The notes: a model not told the origin generated them from the sequence alone. A stretch of 64,000 nucleotides of DNA from Piscinibacter aquaticus (GCA_007994965.1 VOPW01000001.1:3348001-3412000), one strand, 5' to 3'; positions 30,742-41,502 are shown, counted from the stretch's first letter. Program-made: numbers and translations.

Positions 30742-31919
30742 TCAGATGAGCTCTAGCGCCAGCGCGGTCGCCTCGCCGCCGCCGATGCACAGCGCCGCCA
30801 CGCCCTTCTTCCTGCCTTGCTTGCGCAGCGCGCCGAGCAGCGTGACGACGATGCGCGCGCCCGAGGCGCCGATCGGGTGGCCGAGCGCGCAGGCGCCGCC
30901 GTGCACGTTGACGATCTCGTGCGGCAGCTTGAACTCGGCCATCGCCGCCATGGTCACGGCGGCGAAGGCCTCGTTGACCTCCCACAGGTCGACGTCCTTC
31001 ACGCCCCAGCCGGCCTTCTTCAGCGCCTTGTCGATCGCCCCCACCGGCGCGGTGGTGAACCACTCCGGCGCCTGCGCGTGCACCGCATGCGAGACGATGC
31101 GCGCGACCGGCTTCACGCCCATCTGCTTCGCGGTCGACTCGCGCATCATCACCAGTGCCGCCGCGCCGTCGGAGATGCTCGACGAGGTGGCGGCGGTGAT
31201 CGCGCCGTCCTTCTTGAAGGCCGGCTTCAGGCCCGGGATCTTGTCGAGCTTGGCCTTGAAGGGCTGCTCGTCGAACTTGACCACCGTGTCGCCCGCCTTG
31301 CCCGGCAGCGTGACCGGCGCCATCTCCCAGTCGAAGCTGCCGTCCTCGTTGGCCTTCTTGCTGCGCTGGGTGGAGGCGATCGCGAACTGGTCCATCGCCT
31401 CGCGCGTGAAGCTGTACTTGCCCACGCACTGCTCGGCGAACACGCCCATCGCCTTGCCGCGCTCGTAGGCGTCTTCCAGGCCGTCGAGCGCCATGTGGTC
31501 GTAGACCGCGCTGGCGCCGTACTTGATGCCCTTGCGCGCGAACATCAGGTGCGGCGCGTTGGTCATGCTCTCCATGCCGCCAGCCACCATCACCTTGGCC
31601 GACCCGGCGGCCAGCATGTCGTGCGCGAACATCATCGCGCGCATGCCCGAGCCGCACATCTTGGACAGCGTCACCGCGCCCGTCGAGTCCGGCAGGCCGG
31701 CCTTGCGCATCGCCTGGCGCGCCGGCGCTGGCCCTGGCCGGCCATCAGGCAGTTGCCGAACAGCACCTCGTCGACGGCATCGCCCGGCACGCCGGCGCGC
31801 TCGACCGCCGCCTTGATCGCCACCGCGCCCAGTTCCCAGGCGGCCAGCGAGGAGAAATCGCCGAGCAGCCCGCCGATTGGCGTGCGGGCGGCGGAAACGA
31901 TGACGATGGGGTCGGACAT
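30742..31919 (-). CDS. Acetyl-CoA acetyltransferase / thiolase (frame broken)
   Basis: About 393 residues. Nucleophilic Cys in LSKMCGSGMRAMM, second active-site residues in GGACALGHPIGASGARIVV and Cys in AALCIGGGEATAL. Cleaves acetoacetyl- or 3-ketoacyl-CoA. A G lost near 31730 restores GGCCAGGCG. AGGA lies upstream of the ATG at 31919. In the context of leucine catabolism it could take acetoacetyl-CoA to two acetyl-CoA. A second thiolase lies at 61179. Confidence 0.92.
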
Positions 31920-31937
31920 GGTGGAGTTCCTTTCGTG

Positions 31938-32426
31938 TCAGGGGGTGAGGATCGGCGAGCCGCGCTCTTCCTGGGCGACGCGCCGGAGATAGTTCTGGAA
32001 GGCAGCATCCTCGCCGCGCAGCAGCGTCGGCAGGGTGTTGTAGAAGTCGTCGCGCCGGCACCACTCGCGCATGTAGTCGTCCCACGAGTTCCAGCGCCGC
32101 TGCTCGGTGGGCGACATGTCGTCCTTGTAGGCGACGAGGTAGGCGCGCTCGAACAGGGACATCAGCATGTCGAAGATCACCAGCATGCGCTCGTTCTGCT
32201 CCGGCGTCGGATTCGGCAGAGCGGTGTTGGTGCGCAGCTGCAGGTCGGCGTTGTCGAGCACGATGCGCAGGAAATCGTTGTAGGCGTCGGAGAGGTGCTG
32301 GTAGGCCTCCTCCTCCTCGTTCTCGCGTTCCTTGCGCTGCTCGACGAGGAACACCCACACCGCGAACGGCAGCGCCACCACGGTGACCACGTAGCTGGCG
32401 AACTCGAAGGCGTCCTTCAGCTCCAT
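31938..32426 (-). CDS. Small membrane-anchored protein, unknown
   Basis: 162 residues. One helix near the N-terminus (FASYVVTVVALPFAVWVFLV, about 10-29), then a charged coiled-coil-like stretch (EQRKERENEEEEAYQHLSD) and a soluble alpha-helical part with several Trp/Tyr (RRWNSWDDYMREWCRRDD). No known family named. Lies between aceK (13 bases) and the thiolase (18 bases) and is probably in the same transcript. Intact. Confidence 0.75.
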   Translation of the reverse strand: MELKDAFEFASYVVTVVALPFAVWVFLVEQRKERENEEEEAYQHLSDAYNDFLRIVLDNADLQLRTNTALPNPTPEQNERMLVIFDMLMSLFERAYLVAYKDDMSPTEQRRWNSWDDYMREWCRRDDFYNTLPTLLRGEDAAFQNYLRRVAQEERGSPILTP

Positions 32427-32439
32427 TGCACGCGCTCCG

Positions 32440-34221
32440 CTAGATGCCCGCCTCGTGGACCTCGCGCGCCGCGCTCGACGGCACGCGGAAGCGCTTGTCC
32501 TGGTCGTAGGGAAACACGTCGTGCACGTGGCCGGCGAGGATGCGGTCCTTGTGGCCCTGCCAGAAGGCGACGTCGAGCAGGTCGGCATGGTGCTTCATGA
32601 AGACCTCGCGCACCTGCACATTGCCGAGCAGGAAGGGGCCGAAGGTCTCGGGGAACACGTCACGCGGGCCGACGTGGTACCAGATCTCGCCCGACATCTC
32701 CTCCTCCTCGTTGCGCGGCTCGGGCACGCGGCGGAAGTTGCAGTCGGTCAGGTATTCGATCTCGTCGTAGTCGTAGAACACCACCTTGCCGTGGCGCGTG
32801 ACGCCGAAGTTCTTCCACAGCATGTCGCCGGGGAAGATGTTGGCACGCACCAGTCCTTGATGGCGTTGCCGTATTCGATGACCGCATGCTCCATCTGCCT
32901 CGGGTTGGCTTCCTGCAGGTAGATGTTCAGCGGGATCATGCGCCGCTCGATGTAGAGGTGGCGGATCACGAGCGTGTCGCCGTCTTCCTCGATCAGGCTC
33001 GGGCAGAAGTGCTTCAGCTCGGCGATCAGCTCCTCCTCGAAGCGCGCGCGGGAAGGCGACGTTGCTGTACTCCAGCGTGTCGGCCATGCGGCCGACCCGG
33101 TCGTGCGTCTTCACGAGCAGGTACTTGCTCATGATCAGTTCGCGCGAGGTCTCCTTCGGCGCCGGATAGAAGTCCTTGATGACCTTGAAGACGTACGGAT
33201 AGCTCGGCAGGTCGAACACCAGCATCACCATGCCCTTGATGCCGGGCGCGATGCGGAAGCGGTCGCTGCTGTGGCGCAGGTGGTAGAGGAAGTCGCGGTA
33301 GAAGATGTTCTTGCCCTGCTTCTGCAGGCCGATGGCGTTGTACAGCTCGCTCTTCGGCTTGCGCGGCATCATCGAACGCAGGAACTGCACGCAGGCCGAG
33401 GGAACCTCCATGTCGACCATGAAGTAGGCGCGCGCGAAGCTGAACAGCATCAGCAGGTCGTCTTCGCCGAAGAGGGCCGCATCGATGACGAGCTGGCCGC
33501 GCGGCGTGTGCAGGATCGGCAGCGCGAACGGCATCTCGTTGAAGCCGTTGATGATCTTGCCGACCGCGTAGGCGCCCTTGTTGCGGTAGAAGAGCGACGA
33601 CAGCACCTGGAGCTGGAAGTTCGCCCGCATGCGGAACTCGCCCAGGCGCGACAGCACCGCGGCGAGCACGTGGTCGACGTCGCGGCCGAGGTCCTCGAAC
33701 TCGCGTTCGAGCTGGAAGTTGTCGATCACGCGCAGCAGCGTCTCGCGCAGCGTGTCCTTGGTCGGGTAGTAGGCGCGGTAGCTCGGCAGCGAGGCCGGCT
33801 CGTCGTTCTCGATGTACTCGGTGCTGACCGCCGGCCGCACGAAGATGAAGTCGTTGTTGAAGTAGCTGCGGTGCAGGATCTTCGTCGTCACCGAGTTGAA
33901 GAAGGTCTCGGCGAGCTCGGGCTGGTGGTGGTTGGTCAGCAGGCCGATGTAGTGCAGCTTGACCTGCTGCCACACGTCCATCGGCAGGCTGCCGGCCTGG
34001 AACTCGTTCTGCAGCCGCTCGGCAGCCTCTTCCACGCGCTTGTCGTAGAACTCGATGCGCTCGCGCTGCGCGCGCTGCTGGCCGTGCCAGTCGGCCTGCT
34101 CGAAGCGCCGCTTGGCCGCGGCACTGGTCTCGCGGAACAGCCGGTAGTGGCGGTTGAAGCCCTCCAGCAGCGCCTGGGCGATGTCGAAGCCGCGCGAATC
34201 GGTCAGGCGGGTGGGGAACAT
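32440..34221 (-). CDS. aceK: Isocitrate dehydrogenase kinase/phosphatase AceK (frame broken)
   Basis: About 594 residues. Regulates isocitrate dehydrogenase and hence flux into the glyoxylate shunt. Recognisable: N-terminal regulatory half with [14 protein letters not shown] and [23 protein letters not shown] site [20 protein letters not shown], and catalytic region [20 protein letters not shown] plus [13 protein letters not shown]. Breaks near 33050 and 32853 (the second restores GACCTGG). It follows the carbonic anhydrase gene by 13 bases. Confidence 0.95.
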   Translation of the reverse strand: MFPTRLTDSRGFDIAQALLEGFNRHYRLFRETSAAAKRRFEQADWHGQQRAQRERIEFYDKRVEEAAERLQNEFQAGSLPMDVWQQVKLHYIGLLTNHHQPELAETFFNSVTTKILHRSYFNNDFIFVRPAVSTEYIENDEPASLPSYRAYYPTKDTLRETLLRVIDNFQLEREFEDLGRDVDHVLAAVLSRLGEFRMRANFQLQVLSSLFYRNKGAYAVGKIINGFNEMPFALPILHTPRGQLVIDAALFGEDDLLMLFSFARAYFMVDMEVPSACVQFLRSMMPRKPKSELYNAIGLQKQGKNIFYRDFLYHLRHSSDRFRIAPGIKGMVMLVFDLPSYPYVFKVIKDFYPAPKETSRELIMSKYLLVKTHDRVGRMADTLEYSNVAFPRALRGGADRRAEALLPEPDRGRRRHARDPPPLHRAAHDPAEHLPAGSQPEADGACGHRIRQRHQGLVRANIFPGDMLWKNFGVTRHGKVVFYDYDEIEYLTDCNFRRVPEPRNEEEEMSGEIWYHVGPRDVFPETFGPFLLGNVQVREVFMKHHADLLDVAFWQGHKDRILAGHVHDVFPYDQDKRFRVPSSAAREVHEAGI

Positions 34222-34234
34222 CGCGGCGCCTCGC

Positions 34235-34918
34235 TCAGGGACGGCCGTTCTTGCGGATCGCGTCGTAGCGCGTCTTGATCGCGCCGAGCGCGAGACCGTA
34301 GGCCGCGGCCACGTCGGCCGGGCTGGAGACGGTCATCTTCAGGTCGTCGATCAGGCCGTTGTGCAGGCCGTAGACCCAGCCGTGCACCACCACCTGCTGG
34401 CCGCGCGCCCAGGCGTCCTGCATCACCGTGGTCTCGCAGACGTTGAGCGACTGCTCCAGCACGTTGAGTTCGCACAGCGCCTTGTGCGCCAGCGTCTCGT
34501 CGTCCATGCCGTCCAGCCAGGTGCGGTGCTTGTGGCGCACGTCCTGCACGTGGCGGATCCAGTTGTCGGCCAGGCCGATGCGGCGGTTCTGCAGCGCCGC
34601 CAGCACGCCGCCGCAGCCGTAGTGGCCCACCACCATGATGTGCTTGACCTTCAGCATGTCGATGGCGAACTGGATCACCGACAGCGCGTTCAGGTCGGAG
34701 TGCACCACCACGTTGGCCACGTTGCGGTGCACGAACACGTCGCCCGGCAGCAGGCCGAGGATCTCGTTGGCCGGCACGCGGCTGTCGGCGCAGCCGATCC
34801 ACAGGTACTGCGGCGCCTGCTGGGCCAGCAGCTTGGTGAAGAAGCCGGGCGTGCGCTGCTCGGTATCGGCCGCCCAGCGGCGGTTGCTCTCGAAGAGTTC
34901 GGAGAGATCGGTGCTCAT
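34235..34918 (-). CDS. can: Beta-class carbonic anhydrase Can
   Basis: 227 residues, intact. Zinc ligands and active site: [11 protein letters not shown] (Cys, Asp-Arg dyad), and HYGCGG (His, Cys). Interconverts CO2 and bicarbonate. It lies 22 bases after isovaleryl-CoA dehydrogenase and before aceK. Bicarbonate is the co-substrate of the LiuBD carboxylase, so its presence in this operon makes metabolic sense; that link is inferred. Confidence 0.95.
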   Translation of the reverse strand: MSTDLSELFESNRRWAADTEQRTPGFFTKLLAQQAPQYLWIGCADSRVPANEILGLLPGDVFVHRNVANVVVHSDLNALSVIQFAIDMLKVKHIMVVGHYGCGGVLAALQNRRIGLADNWIRHVQDVRHKHRTWLDGMDDETLAHKALCELNVLEQSLNVCETTVMQDAWARGQQVVVHGWVYGLHNGLIDDLKMTVSSPADVAAAYGLALGAIKTRYDAIRKNGRP

Positions 34919-34940
34919 GCGGCCAGTGTACGCAGCGGCG

Positions 34941-36118
34941 TCACATCGTTTCGGCAAACAGCTCCCGGCCGATCAGCATGCGGCGGATCTCGCTGGTGCC
35001 GGCGCCGATCTCGTACAGCTTGGCGTCACGCCAGAGGCGGCCGAGCGGGTACTCGTTGATGTAGCCGTTACCGCCGAAGATCTGGATGCCCTCGCCGGCC
35101 ATCCAGGTCGCCTTCTCGGCGCACCACAGGATCACGCTCGCGCAGTCCTTGCGCACTGGCGCACGTGCTCGGTGCCGAGCAGGTCGAGGTTCTTGCCGAT
35201 CGTGTAGCAGAAGGCGCGGCCGGCCTGCAGCACGGTGTACATGTCGGCCAGCTTGCCCTGGATGAGCTGGAACTCGCCGATGCTCTGGCCGAACTGCTTG
35301 CGGTCGTGCACGTAGGGCACGACGTTGTCCATCACCGCCTGCATGATGCCGATCGGCCCGGCGGCCAGCACGGCGCGCTCGTAGTCCAGGCCGCTCATCA
35401 GCACCCGCGCGCCGCCACCCACCGTGCCGAGCACGTTCTCCGCCGGCACCTCGACGTTATTGAACACCAGCTCGCCGGTGTGGCTGCCGCGCATGCCCAG
35501 CTTGTCGAGCTTCTGGGCGATCGAGAAGCCCTTCATGCCCTTCTCGATCAGGAAGGCGGTGACGCCGCGTGCGCCCATCTCGGGGTCGGTCTTGGCATAG
35601 ACCACCAGCGTGTCGGCATCGGGGCCGTTGGTGATCCACATCTTGCTGCCGTTGAGCAGGTAGTAGCCGCCCTTGTCCTCGGCCTTGAGCTTCATGCTGA
35701 TCACGTCGGAGCCGGCGCCGGGCTCGCTCATCGCCAGCGCGCCGACATGCTCGCCGCTGATCAGCTTGGGCAGGTACTTGCGCTTCTGCGCTTCGCTGCC
35801 GTTGCGCTTGATCTGGTTGACGCACAGGTTGCTGTGCGCGCCATAGCTGAGGCCCACCGAGGCCGAGGCACGGCTGATCTCCTCCATCGCGATCATGTGC
35901 GCGAGGTAGCCCATGCCGGCGCCGCCGTACTCCTCCGGCACGGTGATGCCGAGCACGCCCAGATCGCCCATCTTGCGCCAGAGATCCATCGGAAACTGGT
36001 CGCTGCGGTCGATCTCGGCGGCGCGCGGCGCGATCTCGGCCTCGGCGAAAATGCGCACGGCGTCGCGCAGCGCATCGATGTCCTCGCCGAGCTGGAAGTT
36101 CAGGCCTGGAAGGTTCAC
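34941..36118 (-). CDS. liuA: Isovaleryl-CoA dehydrogenase (LiuA, frame broken)
   Basis: About 393 residues. Start GTG at 36118 preceded by AGGAGAC. Shows [56 protein letters not shown], and the isovaleryl-specific Glu region [20 protein letters not shown]. The C-terminal [20 protein letters not shown] and [16 protein letters not shown] follow. One break near 35156 restores CGCCAGGTG. Oxidises isovaleryl-CoA to 3-methylcrotonyl-CoA, feeding LiuBD. Lies 11 bases after the thioesterase gene. Confidence 0.94.
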
Positions 36119-36129
36119 GGTCTTGTCTC

Positions 36130-36581
36130 CTAGTGTTTGAGGGCCTCGCGGCCGCGCACCGTCATCACGGTGGCGGTCATCGTGGCGATCAGCTTGTCGT
36201 TCGATCCGTCCTCGTCGTGCTCTGTCGCGCGGCCGTCGACCACGCTGATCGTGCGGCCCGGCTTGATCACCAGCCCCTCGAAGCGGAAGCGCGGGCCGCG
36301 CGCCGGCGCGATCAGGTTGATCTTGAACTCGATGGTGAGCACCGCCGCATCGTCGGGCATCAGTGAAAACGCCGCGTAGCCGCAGGCCGAATCGAGCGCG
36401 CACGACACCATGCCGGCGTGCAGGAAGCCGTGCTGCTGCGTCAGCTCGGCCTTGTGCCGCATCGCGAGCACGACGCGGCGAGCTCGATCGACTCGAGCGT
36501 GGCGCCGAGCGTGGCCATTGCCGCCTGGCGGGCGAAGGAATCGCGCGTGCGCTGGGCGCAGCCCTCGTCGTGCGGTGTCAT
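36130..36581 (-). CDS. PaaI-type hotdog thioesterase (frame broken)
   Basis: About 150 residues, hotdog fold. The motif [23 protein letters not shown] (split: [18 protein letters not shown]) matches PaaI-like acyl-CoA thioesterases. The ATG at 36581 has GGAGA seven bases upstream. A break near 36480 joins the N-terminal part ([16 protein letters not shown]) to the rest. It is the first gene of the liuA-can-aceK operon, with a LiuR-like site 23 bases upstream. It may release CoA when acyl-CoA accumulates. Confidence 0.84.
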
Positions 36582-36604
36582 CGGTGTCTCCGGCCGGCGC
36601 CCAA

Positions 36605-36626
36605 TTGACGTTTACGTAAACGGAAA
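36605..36626. promoter_or_regulatory. LiuR-type operator, imperfect
   Basis: Left half TTGACGTTTAC is identical to the liuB site; the right half reads GTAAACGGAAA, so the palindrome is imperfect at its outer end. It stands 23 bases before the thioesterase-liuA operon and 106 bases before the divergent NCS2 permease. Confidence 0.72.
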
Positions 36627-36732
36627 TCATAGCGGAAGCACGCTGCACGCTTCTTGCAGCCACTGCCTACACTTCCGCCGCCGCCCACCGGTGGTGCAGA
36701 ACAAACGAACCCCGAACCGAGGAGAAACAACG

Positions 36733-38009
36733 ATGAGCCTGATTCCCCAGTGGCGAGAAGTGGCCGCCACGCCCGGCACCGTGGTGGCACCCGACGAGCG
36801 CCTGCCCTGGCCGCAGACCGCAGCGATGGGCGTGCAGCACGTGATCGCGATGTTCGGCGCCACCGTGCTGGCGCCGATCCTGATGGGCTTCGACCCCAAC
36901 GTGGCGATCCTGATGAGCGGCATCGGCACGCTGATCTTCTTCGTGCTGGTGGGTGGCCGGTGCCGAGCTACCTCGGCTCGAGCTTCGCCTTCATCGGCGT
37001 GGTGATCGCCGCCACCGGCTATGCCGGCCCGGGGCCCAACGCCAACCTCGGCGTGGCGCTCGGCGGCATCATCGCCTGCGGCGTGGTCTACACGCTGATC
37101 GGCCTGCTGGTGATGGGCATCGGCACGAAGTGGATCGAATCGCTGATGCCGCCGGTGGTGACGGGCGCGGTGGTCGCGGTGATCGGCCTGAACCTCGCCG
37201 GCATCCCGGTGAAGAACATGGCGCCGACCAGCTTCGACGCCTGGATGCAGGCGGTGACCTTCGTCAGCGTCGGCCTGGTGGCGGTCTACACGAGCGGCAT
37301 GACGCAGCGCCTCTTGATCCTCGTCGGCCTGATCGTCGCGAGCATCGTCTACGCCATCCTCACCAACGGGCTCGGCATGGGCAAGCCGATCGATCTCTCG
37401 GGCATCGCCAATGCGGCCTGGTTCGGTGCACCGAACTTCACCGCGCCGGTCTTCGACGGCAAGGCGATGCTGCTGATCGCGCCGGTGGCGATCATCCTGG
37501 TGGCCGAGAACCTCGGCCACATCAAGGCGGTGAGCGCGATGACTGGCCGCGACCTCGACAAGTACATGGGCCGCGCCTTCGTCGGCGACGGCGTGGCGAC
37601 GATGGTCTCGGGCGCTTCCGGCGGCACCGGCGTGACCACCTATGCCGAGAACATCGGCGTGATGGCCGCGACCAAGATCTACTCGACCGCGATGTTCGTC
37701 GTCGCCGCGCTGATCGCGATCCTGCTCGGCTTCAGCCCGAAGTTCGGCGCGCTGATCCAGGCGATTCCGCTGGCGGTGATGGGCGGCGTCTCGATCGTGG
37801 TCTTCGGCCTGATCGCGGTGGCCGGCGCGAAGATCTGGGTCGACAACAAGGTCGACTTCTCGAACAACACCAACCTGATCGTCGCGGCGGTCACGCTGGT
37901 GCTGGGCACCGGCGACTTCACGCTGAAGTTCGGCGGCTTCGCGCTCGGCGGCATCGGCACCGCCACCTTCGGCGCCATCCTGCTGCACGCGCTGCTGCGC
38001 AAGCGCTGA
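36733..38009 (+). CDS. NCS2-family uracil/xanthine permease (frame broken)
   Basis: About 425 residues, 14-helix nucleobase transporter of the UraA type. Key parts: [34 protein letters not shown], the signature [19 protein letters not shown] with the substrate-binding Glu, and [27 protein letters not shown] precedes the ATG at 36733. One break at 36957-36960 where CCGG is read; CCTGG or CCGCG would restore it. Probably a uracil permease. No pyrimidine genes adjoin it. Confidence 0.9.
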
Positions 38010-38022
38010 AAAAGTTCCGTGC

Positions 38023-38048
38023 CGGCGCTTGCTCCGCAGCAAGCGCCG
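38023..38048. terminator. Strong hairpin after the permease gene
   Basis: Perfect 11-bp arms CGGCGCTTGCT and AGCAAGCGCCG around a CCGC loop, 13 bases after the permease stop. No T-run follows on the plus strand, while TTTTTC follows on the minus strand side. Probably ends or attenuates permease transcription. Confidence 0.5.
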
Positions 38049-38109
38049 CGCGGCACGAGCGGCCTACAGTGACCCTGCCGGCGCCATGTGTTGCGCCGAA
38101 GAGGTGACG

Positions 38110-38394
38110 ATGATGAGGCTCACTCGCACGATGGCCTGGATGGCCGCAGTGGCCGCGGCCGGGTTGCTTGGCGGTTGCGCCGGGCACGGCCACGGGATGC
38201 ATGGCATGCACGGCACGGGAGGCATGGGCGGCATGGGCGCCAGCTGCCCGATGCAGGGCGAGATGCAGCAGAAGATGGCGGCGGCCAAGACGCCGGAAGA
38301 ACGCCGGGCGCTGATGGCCGAGCATCAGAAGAGCATGGGCATGGGTGCCGGCAGCGGCATGCAGTGCCCGATGATGACGCCGGCCGCGAAGTAG
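38110..38394 (+). CDS. Small lipoprotein rich in Met, His and Gly
   Basis: 94 residues. Lipoprotein signal peptide with lipobox LLGGC (Cys at about residue 23). The mature part starts AGHGHGMHGMHGTGGMGGMG, followed by CPMQGEMQQKM and ends QCPMMTPAAK. The Met/His/Cys clusters resemble copper- or other soft-metal-binding sites. GAGGTGACG precedes the ATG. Convergent with liuR. No named family; metal binding is inferred from composition. Confidence 0.8.
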   Translation: MMRLTRTMAWMAAVAAAGLLGGCAGHGHGMHGMHGTGGMGGMGASCPMQGEMQQKMAAAKTPEERRALMAEHQKSMGMGAGSGMQCPMMTPAAK

Positions 38395-38407
38395 GCCGGC
38401 GCGAGCG

Positions 38408-38836
38408 TCAGCCCGAGCGGCGGCGCTCGCCGTCGCTGAGCAGGCGGCGCGCTTCCTTCTCGTGCGCTCGCACTTCCTCCAGCGTGGCCTGGAGGTCGGC
38501 CATCTGCTGCTCGAGTTGCGCGCGGTGCGCCGCCAGCACGACGAGGAATTTCTTCAGCTGCGGCTGCGTGTCCCGCGGCGACTCGTACATGTCGACGAGT
38601 TCTTTCACCTCGGCCAGCGTCAGGCCGAGGCGCTTGCCGCGCAGCGTCAGCTTGAGCCGGGTGCGGTCGCGCGCGGTGTAGACGCGGTTGCGGCCGCTGC
38701 GCTGCGGCGTGATCAGCCCGCAATCCTCGTAGAAGCGAATCGCGCGGGTGGTGAGATCGAACTCGCGCGCCAGCTCGCCGATCGTGTAGGTGGTGCCGGT
38801 GCTCGGCGACGCTTGGGCGACAGCGGGGGCAGGCAT
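38408..38836 (-). CDS. liuR: MerR-family regulator LiuR
   Basis: 142 residues, intact. The MerR winged helix is YTIGELAREFDLTTRAIRFY, followed by CGLITPQRSGRNRVYTARDR and LRGKRLGLTLAEVKELVDMY, then a coiled-coil dimerisation helix. It lacks the metal-binding cysteines of metal-responsive MerR proteins, as expected for LiuR, which senses a branched-chain acyl-CoA intermediate. An operator-like palindrome sits 20 bases upstream, so autoregulation is likely. The assignment rests on motif, operon context and four matching sites. Confidence 0.87.
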   Translation of the reverse strand: MPAPAVAQASPSTGTTYTIGELAREFDLTTRAIRFYEDCGLITPQRSGRNRVYTARDRTRLKLTLRGKRLGLTLAEVKELVDMYESPRDTQPQLKKFLVVLAAHRAQLEQQMADLQATLEEVRAHEKEARRLLSDGERRRSG

Positions 38837-38856
38837 GGCGGCGTAGACTGGCTCGA

Positions 38857-38872
38857 TTGACGTTTACGTCAA
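38857..38872. promoter_or_regulatory. LiuR-type operator between liuR and the divergent hydrolase
   Basis: Arms TTGACGT and ACGTCAA separated by TT, 20 bases from the liuR ATG and 18 bases from the divergent gene's ATG. Shorter than the liuB site but with the same core. It could control both divergent genes. Confidence 0.75.
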
Positions 38873-38890
38873 GTGTAGCGAACGCCCTGC

Positions 38891-39954
38891 ATGAACCCCG
38901 ACGAATCCCAGCTCCACTACCCCTTCGGCGACGAGTTGCCGCAGACCGGCCGCACGATCGAGGTCGCGCCCGGCGTGCGCTGGCTGCGCATGGCGCTGCC
39001 TTTCGCACTCGACCACATCAACCTGTGGCTGCTGCGCGACCGCGATGCCGAGAGCGGCCGCGAAGGCTGGGCCATCGTCGATTGCGGCATCGCCAACGAC
39101 GCCACCCGCGACGCCTGGGAGCATGTCTTCGCCACCGAGCTGCACGGCCTGCCGGTGCTGCGCGTGATCGTCACGCACATGCATCCCGATCACATCGGCC
39201 TGGCGCACTGGCTCACCGAGCGCTGGGGCGCGCGGCTGTGGATCAGCGCCACCGACTTCAACGCCGCGCGGCTGGCCAGCCAGTCGACCACCGGCTTCGG
39301 CGGCGATGCGGCCGCGGCCTTCATGGCCAGCCACGGCCTGGCCGACCCGGAAGCGATCGACAAGGTGCGCAAGCGCAGCAACTACTACGCGAGCATGGTG
39401 CCGCAGGTGCCGCCGCGATTCCGCCGGATGATGGAAGGCGACCTGCTGCGCATCGGCGAGCACGACTGGCACTGCCACGCCGGCCACGGCCATGCGCCGG
39501 AGCACATCAGCCTGCACAGCCGCTCGCTGCGCGTGCTGATCAGCGGCGACATGGTGCTGCCGCGCATCTCCACCAACGTCAGCGTGATCGACCTCGAACC
39601 CGAGGGCAACCCGCTGCCGCTGTACCGGCCTCGATCGAACGCATGCGCGCGCTGCCGGCCGATACGCTGGTGCTGCCCTCGCACGGCAAGCCGTTCCGCG
39701 GGCTGCACGCGCGCATCGAGCAGTTGATCGCCCACCACGACGGACGCTTCGAGGCCGTGCTCGAGGCCTGCGCGCGCGCGCCGCAGACCGCGGCCTCGCT
39801 GCTGCCGGTGCTGTTCCGCCGCCAACTCGATCTGCACCAGACCACCTTCGCGATGGGCGAATCGATCGCCCACCTGCATGCGCTGTGGCAGCGCGGGCGG
39901 CTGCAGCGCGAGCTCGGCGCCGACGGCGTCTACCGGTTCAGTCAGACCCAATAA
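38891..39954 (+). CDS. Metallo-beta-lactamase-fold hydrolase (frame broken)
   Basis: About 355 residues. Metal-binding motif THMHPDHIGLAHWL, later His in CHAGHGHAPEHISLH, and Asp in ISGDMVLPRIS. The C-terminal extension after PSHGKPFRGLH matches glyoxalase-II-like hydrolases common beside liu genes. A break at 39625 (TACCGG) is repaired by TACCTGG. Divergent from liuR with the operator between, so likely a regulon member, perhaps hydrolysing an acyl-CoA or lactone. Its 3' end overlaps the convergent DUF456 gene by 13 bases. Confidence 0.86.
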
Positions 39955-40490
39955 GCGACGGCGAACACGCCGATCATCAGGAAGACGAGCACCACCTTCA
40001 CGACGGTGCCGATCAGCTGGCCGATCCAGGTGGCCACGCCGACGCGCGCCGCCTGCTGGCCGGCGACGACGTGTTCACCGGGGTGCACGAAGCCGCCGTT
40101 GCGCCGCGACTGGTGCCAGTATTCGCCGGCCATCGCACCCACCAGCGGCATGAACAGCAGGCCGACGAAGCCCATGAAGATGCCCAGCACGGTGCCGATC
40201 GCCGCACCGGCCACCGCCGCCGGGCTGGCGCCGGCCTTCTTCGCGCCGAGCAGCGCCGCGACGTAATCGGTGGCCCAGGCCAGCACCGCCAGCACGGCGA
40301 TGAAGCCGACCGTCCAGCCGGAGACGCGCGTGAAGCCGTCGATCCAGGCGCCGACGATCACGCCGGCGAGCACGAGGATGGTGCCGGGCAGCACCGGCAG
40401 GATGGCGCCGGCCACGCCCGCCGCCATCAGCGAGATCGCCAGCAGCCACCACCAGGGGTTGGCCGCTACCACGGTGACCGGTTCCACCAT
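39942..40490 (-). CDS. DUF456 membrane protein
   Basis: 182 residues with about four helices. DUF456 features: GAILPVLPGTILVLAGVIVG and WATDYVAALLGAKKAGAS, then GLLFMPLVGAMAGEYW. Function unknown. Intact. Its end overlaps the end of the convergent hydrolase gene. Confidence 0.87.
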   Translation of the reverse strand: MVEPVTVVAANPWWWLLAISLMAAGVAGAILPVLPGTILVLAGVIVGAWIDGFTRVSGWTVGFIAVLAVLAWATDYVAALLGAKKAGASPAAVAGAAIGTVLGIFMGFVGLLFMPLVGAMAGEYWHQSRRNGGFVHPGEHVVAGQQAARVGVATWIGQLIGTVVKVVLVFLMIGVFAVAYWV

Positions 40491-40579
40491 CGCCAGTGCT
40501 CCTTCAGCGAGCGGGCTCGTCGCCCGGGAAGGGCTTAGATGGCGCCGATCGAGCCGGGTTCAAGCCGCGACAATGGCGT

Positions 40580-41502
40580 TCAGTCGAACACCGGCAGCAC
40601 GTCGTCCTTGAGCTTGCCGCGCTCGCGCTCGTAATCGGGCATCACCGAGCGCACCACGTCCCAGAAGCGATCGCTGTGGTTCATCTCGCGCAGGTGCGCG
40701 AGTTCGTGCGTGACGACGTAGTCGATGGTCGCCATCGCGAAGTGAACGAGCCGCCAGTTCAGGCGGATCGAGCCATCGGCGCTGGCGCTGCCCCAGCGCG
40801 TCTGCGCCGACGACAGCGACAGCCGCGTGCAGCGCACACCCAGGCGCGCAGCGAAGAGGTCCACACGCTCCTGGAACACACGGCGCGCCCGGCGCTGCAG
40901 CCAGCTCTGCACCGCATCGCGGATCTGCTCCGGCGCCGCGGTGTGCGGCAGGCCGACGTGCAGCGTCAGCCGCGGCACGCCGGGCAGCGCTTCGGCATCG
41001 CTGTTGAGCACGGCGCCCGTGGCCCGGGGTCGAGCACCACGATCACCGTCTCGCCGAGGAAGGGCACGGCGGCGCCGTCGCGCCAGTCGATGCGCGCCTG
41101 CAGCTGGCGCTGCGCACGCTCCTGCTGCTCGCGCAGCTTGCGCAGGATCCAGTCGGCCTTCTCGCGCAGCGCCGTCTCGATGTCGCCGATGCCGACCCAG
41201 CGTGGCGCATTCACCGACAGCCCTTCGGCACCGACGATGAAGCCGATGGTGCGGCGCCGCGCCCGGCGCAATGCATAGGCCACCGTGTGTTCGCGCAGAC
41301 GGATCTCGCGGTCGGCCTGAGGGTGGCGGAAGATCGCCGCGGCGGGCGGCGTGGCGGGAGCCGGGGCAGGCACGGCAGAGGCGTAGGGGGCAGAGGGCGT
41401 CGGCGCGGCCGGTGCGGACACCGCAGGCGATTCGTCCGCCGGTGCCGCCGCATCGAACAGCGAGAGCTGCTGAGCGGGAGCGGTGGCGTCGCGGCGCGGC
41501 AT
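40580..41502 (-). CDS. YgjP/DUF45 metallopeptidase-like protein (frame broken)
   Basis: About 307 residues. An N-terminal Ala/Pro-rich low-complexity region (about 1-55) is followed by the DUF45/WLM domain: RTIGFIVGAEGLSVNAPRWV, RWGSASADGSIRLNWRL and the zinc motif THELAHLREMNHSDRFW. A break near 41023, in a C-run (ACCCCGGG), joins VIVVLDP to ATGAVLNSDAE. Last gene of the leftward corC-to-ygjP operon. Physiological substrate unknown. Confidence 0.86.

Noticed and set aside
38023..38048. Hairpin after the permease as a riboswitch or small RNA
   Set aside because: It is a simple stem with a short loop next to a stop codon; a terminator or processing signal is the simpler explanation.
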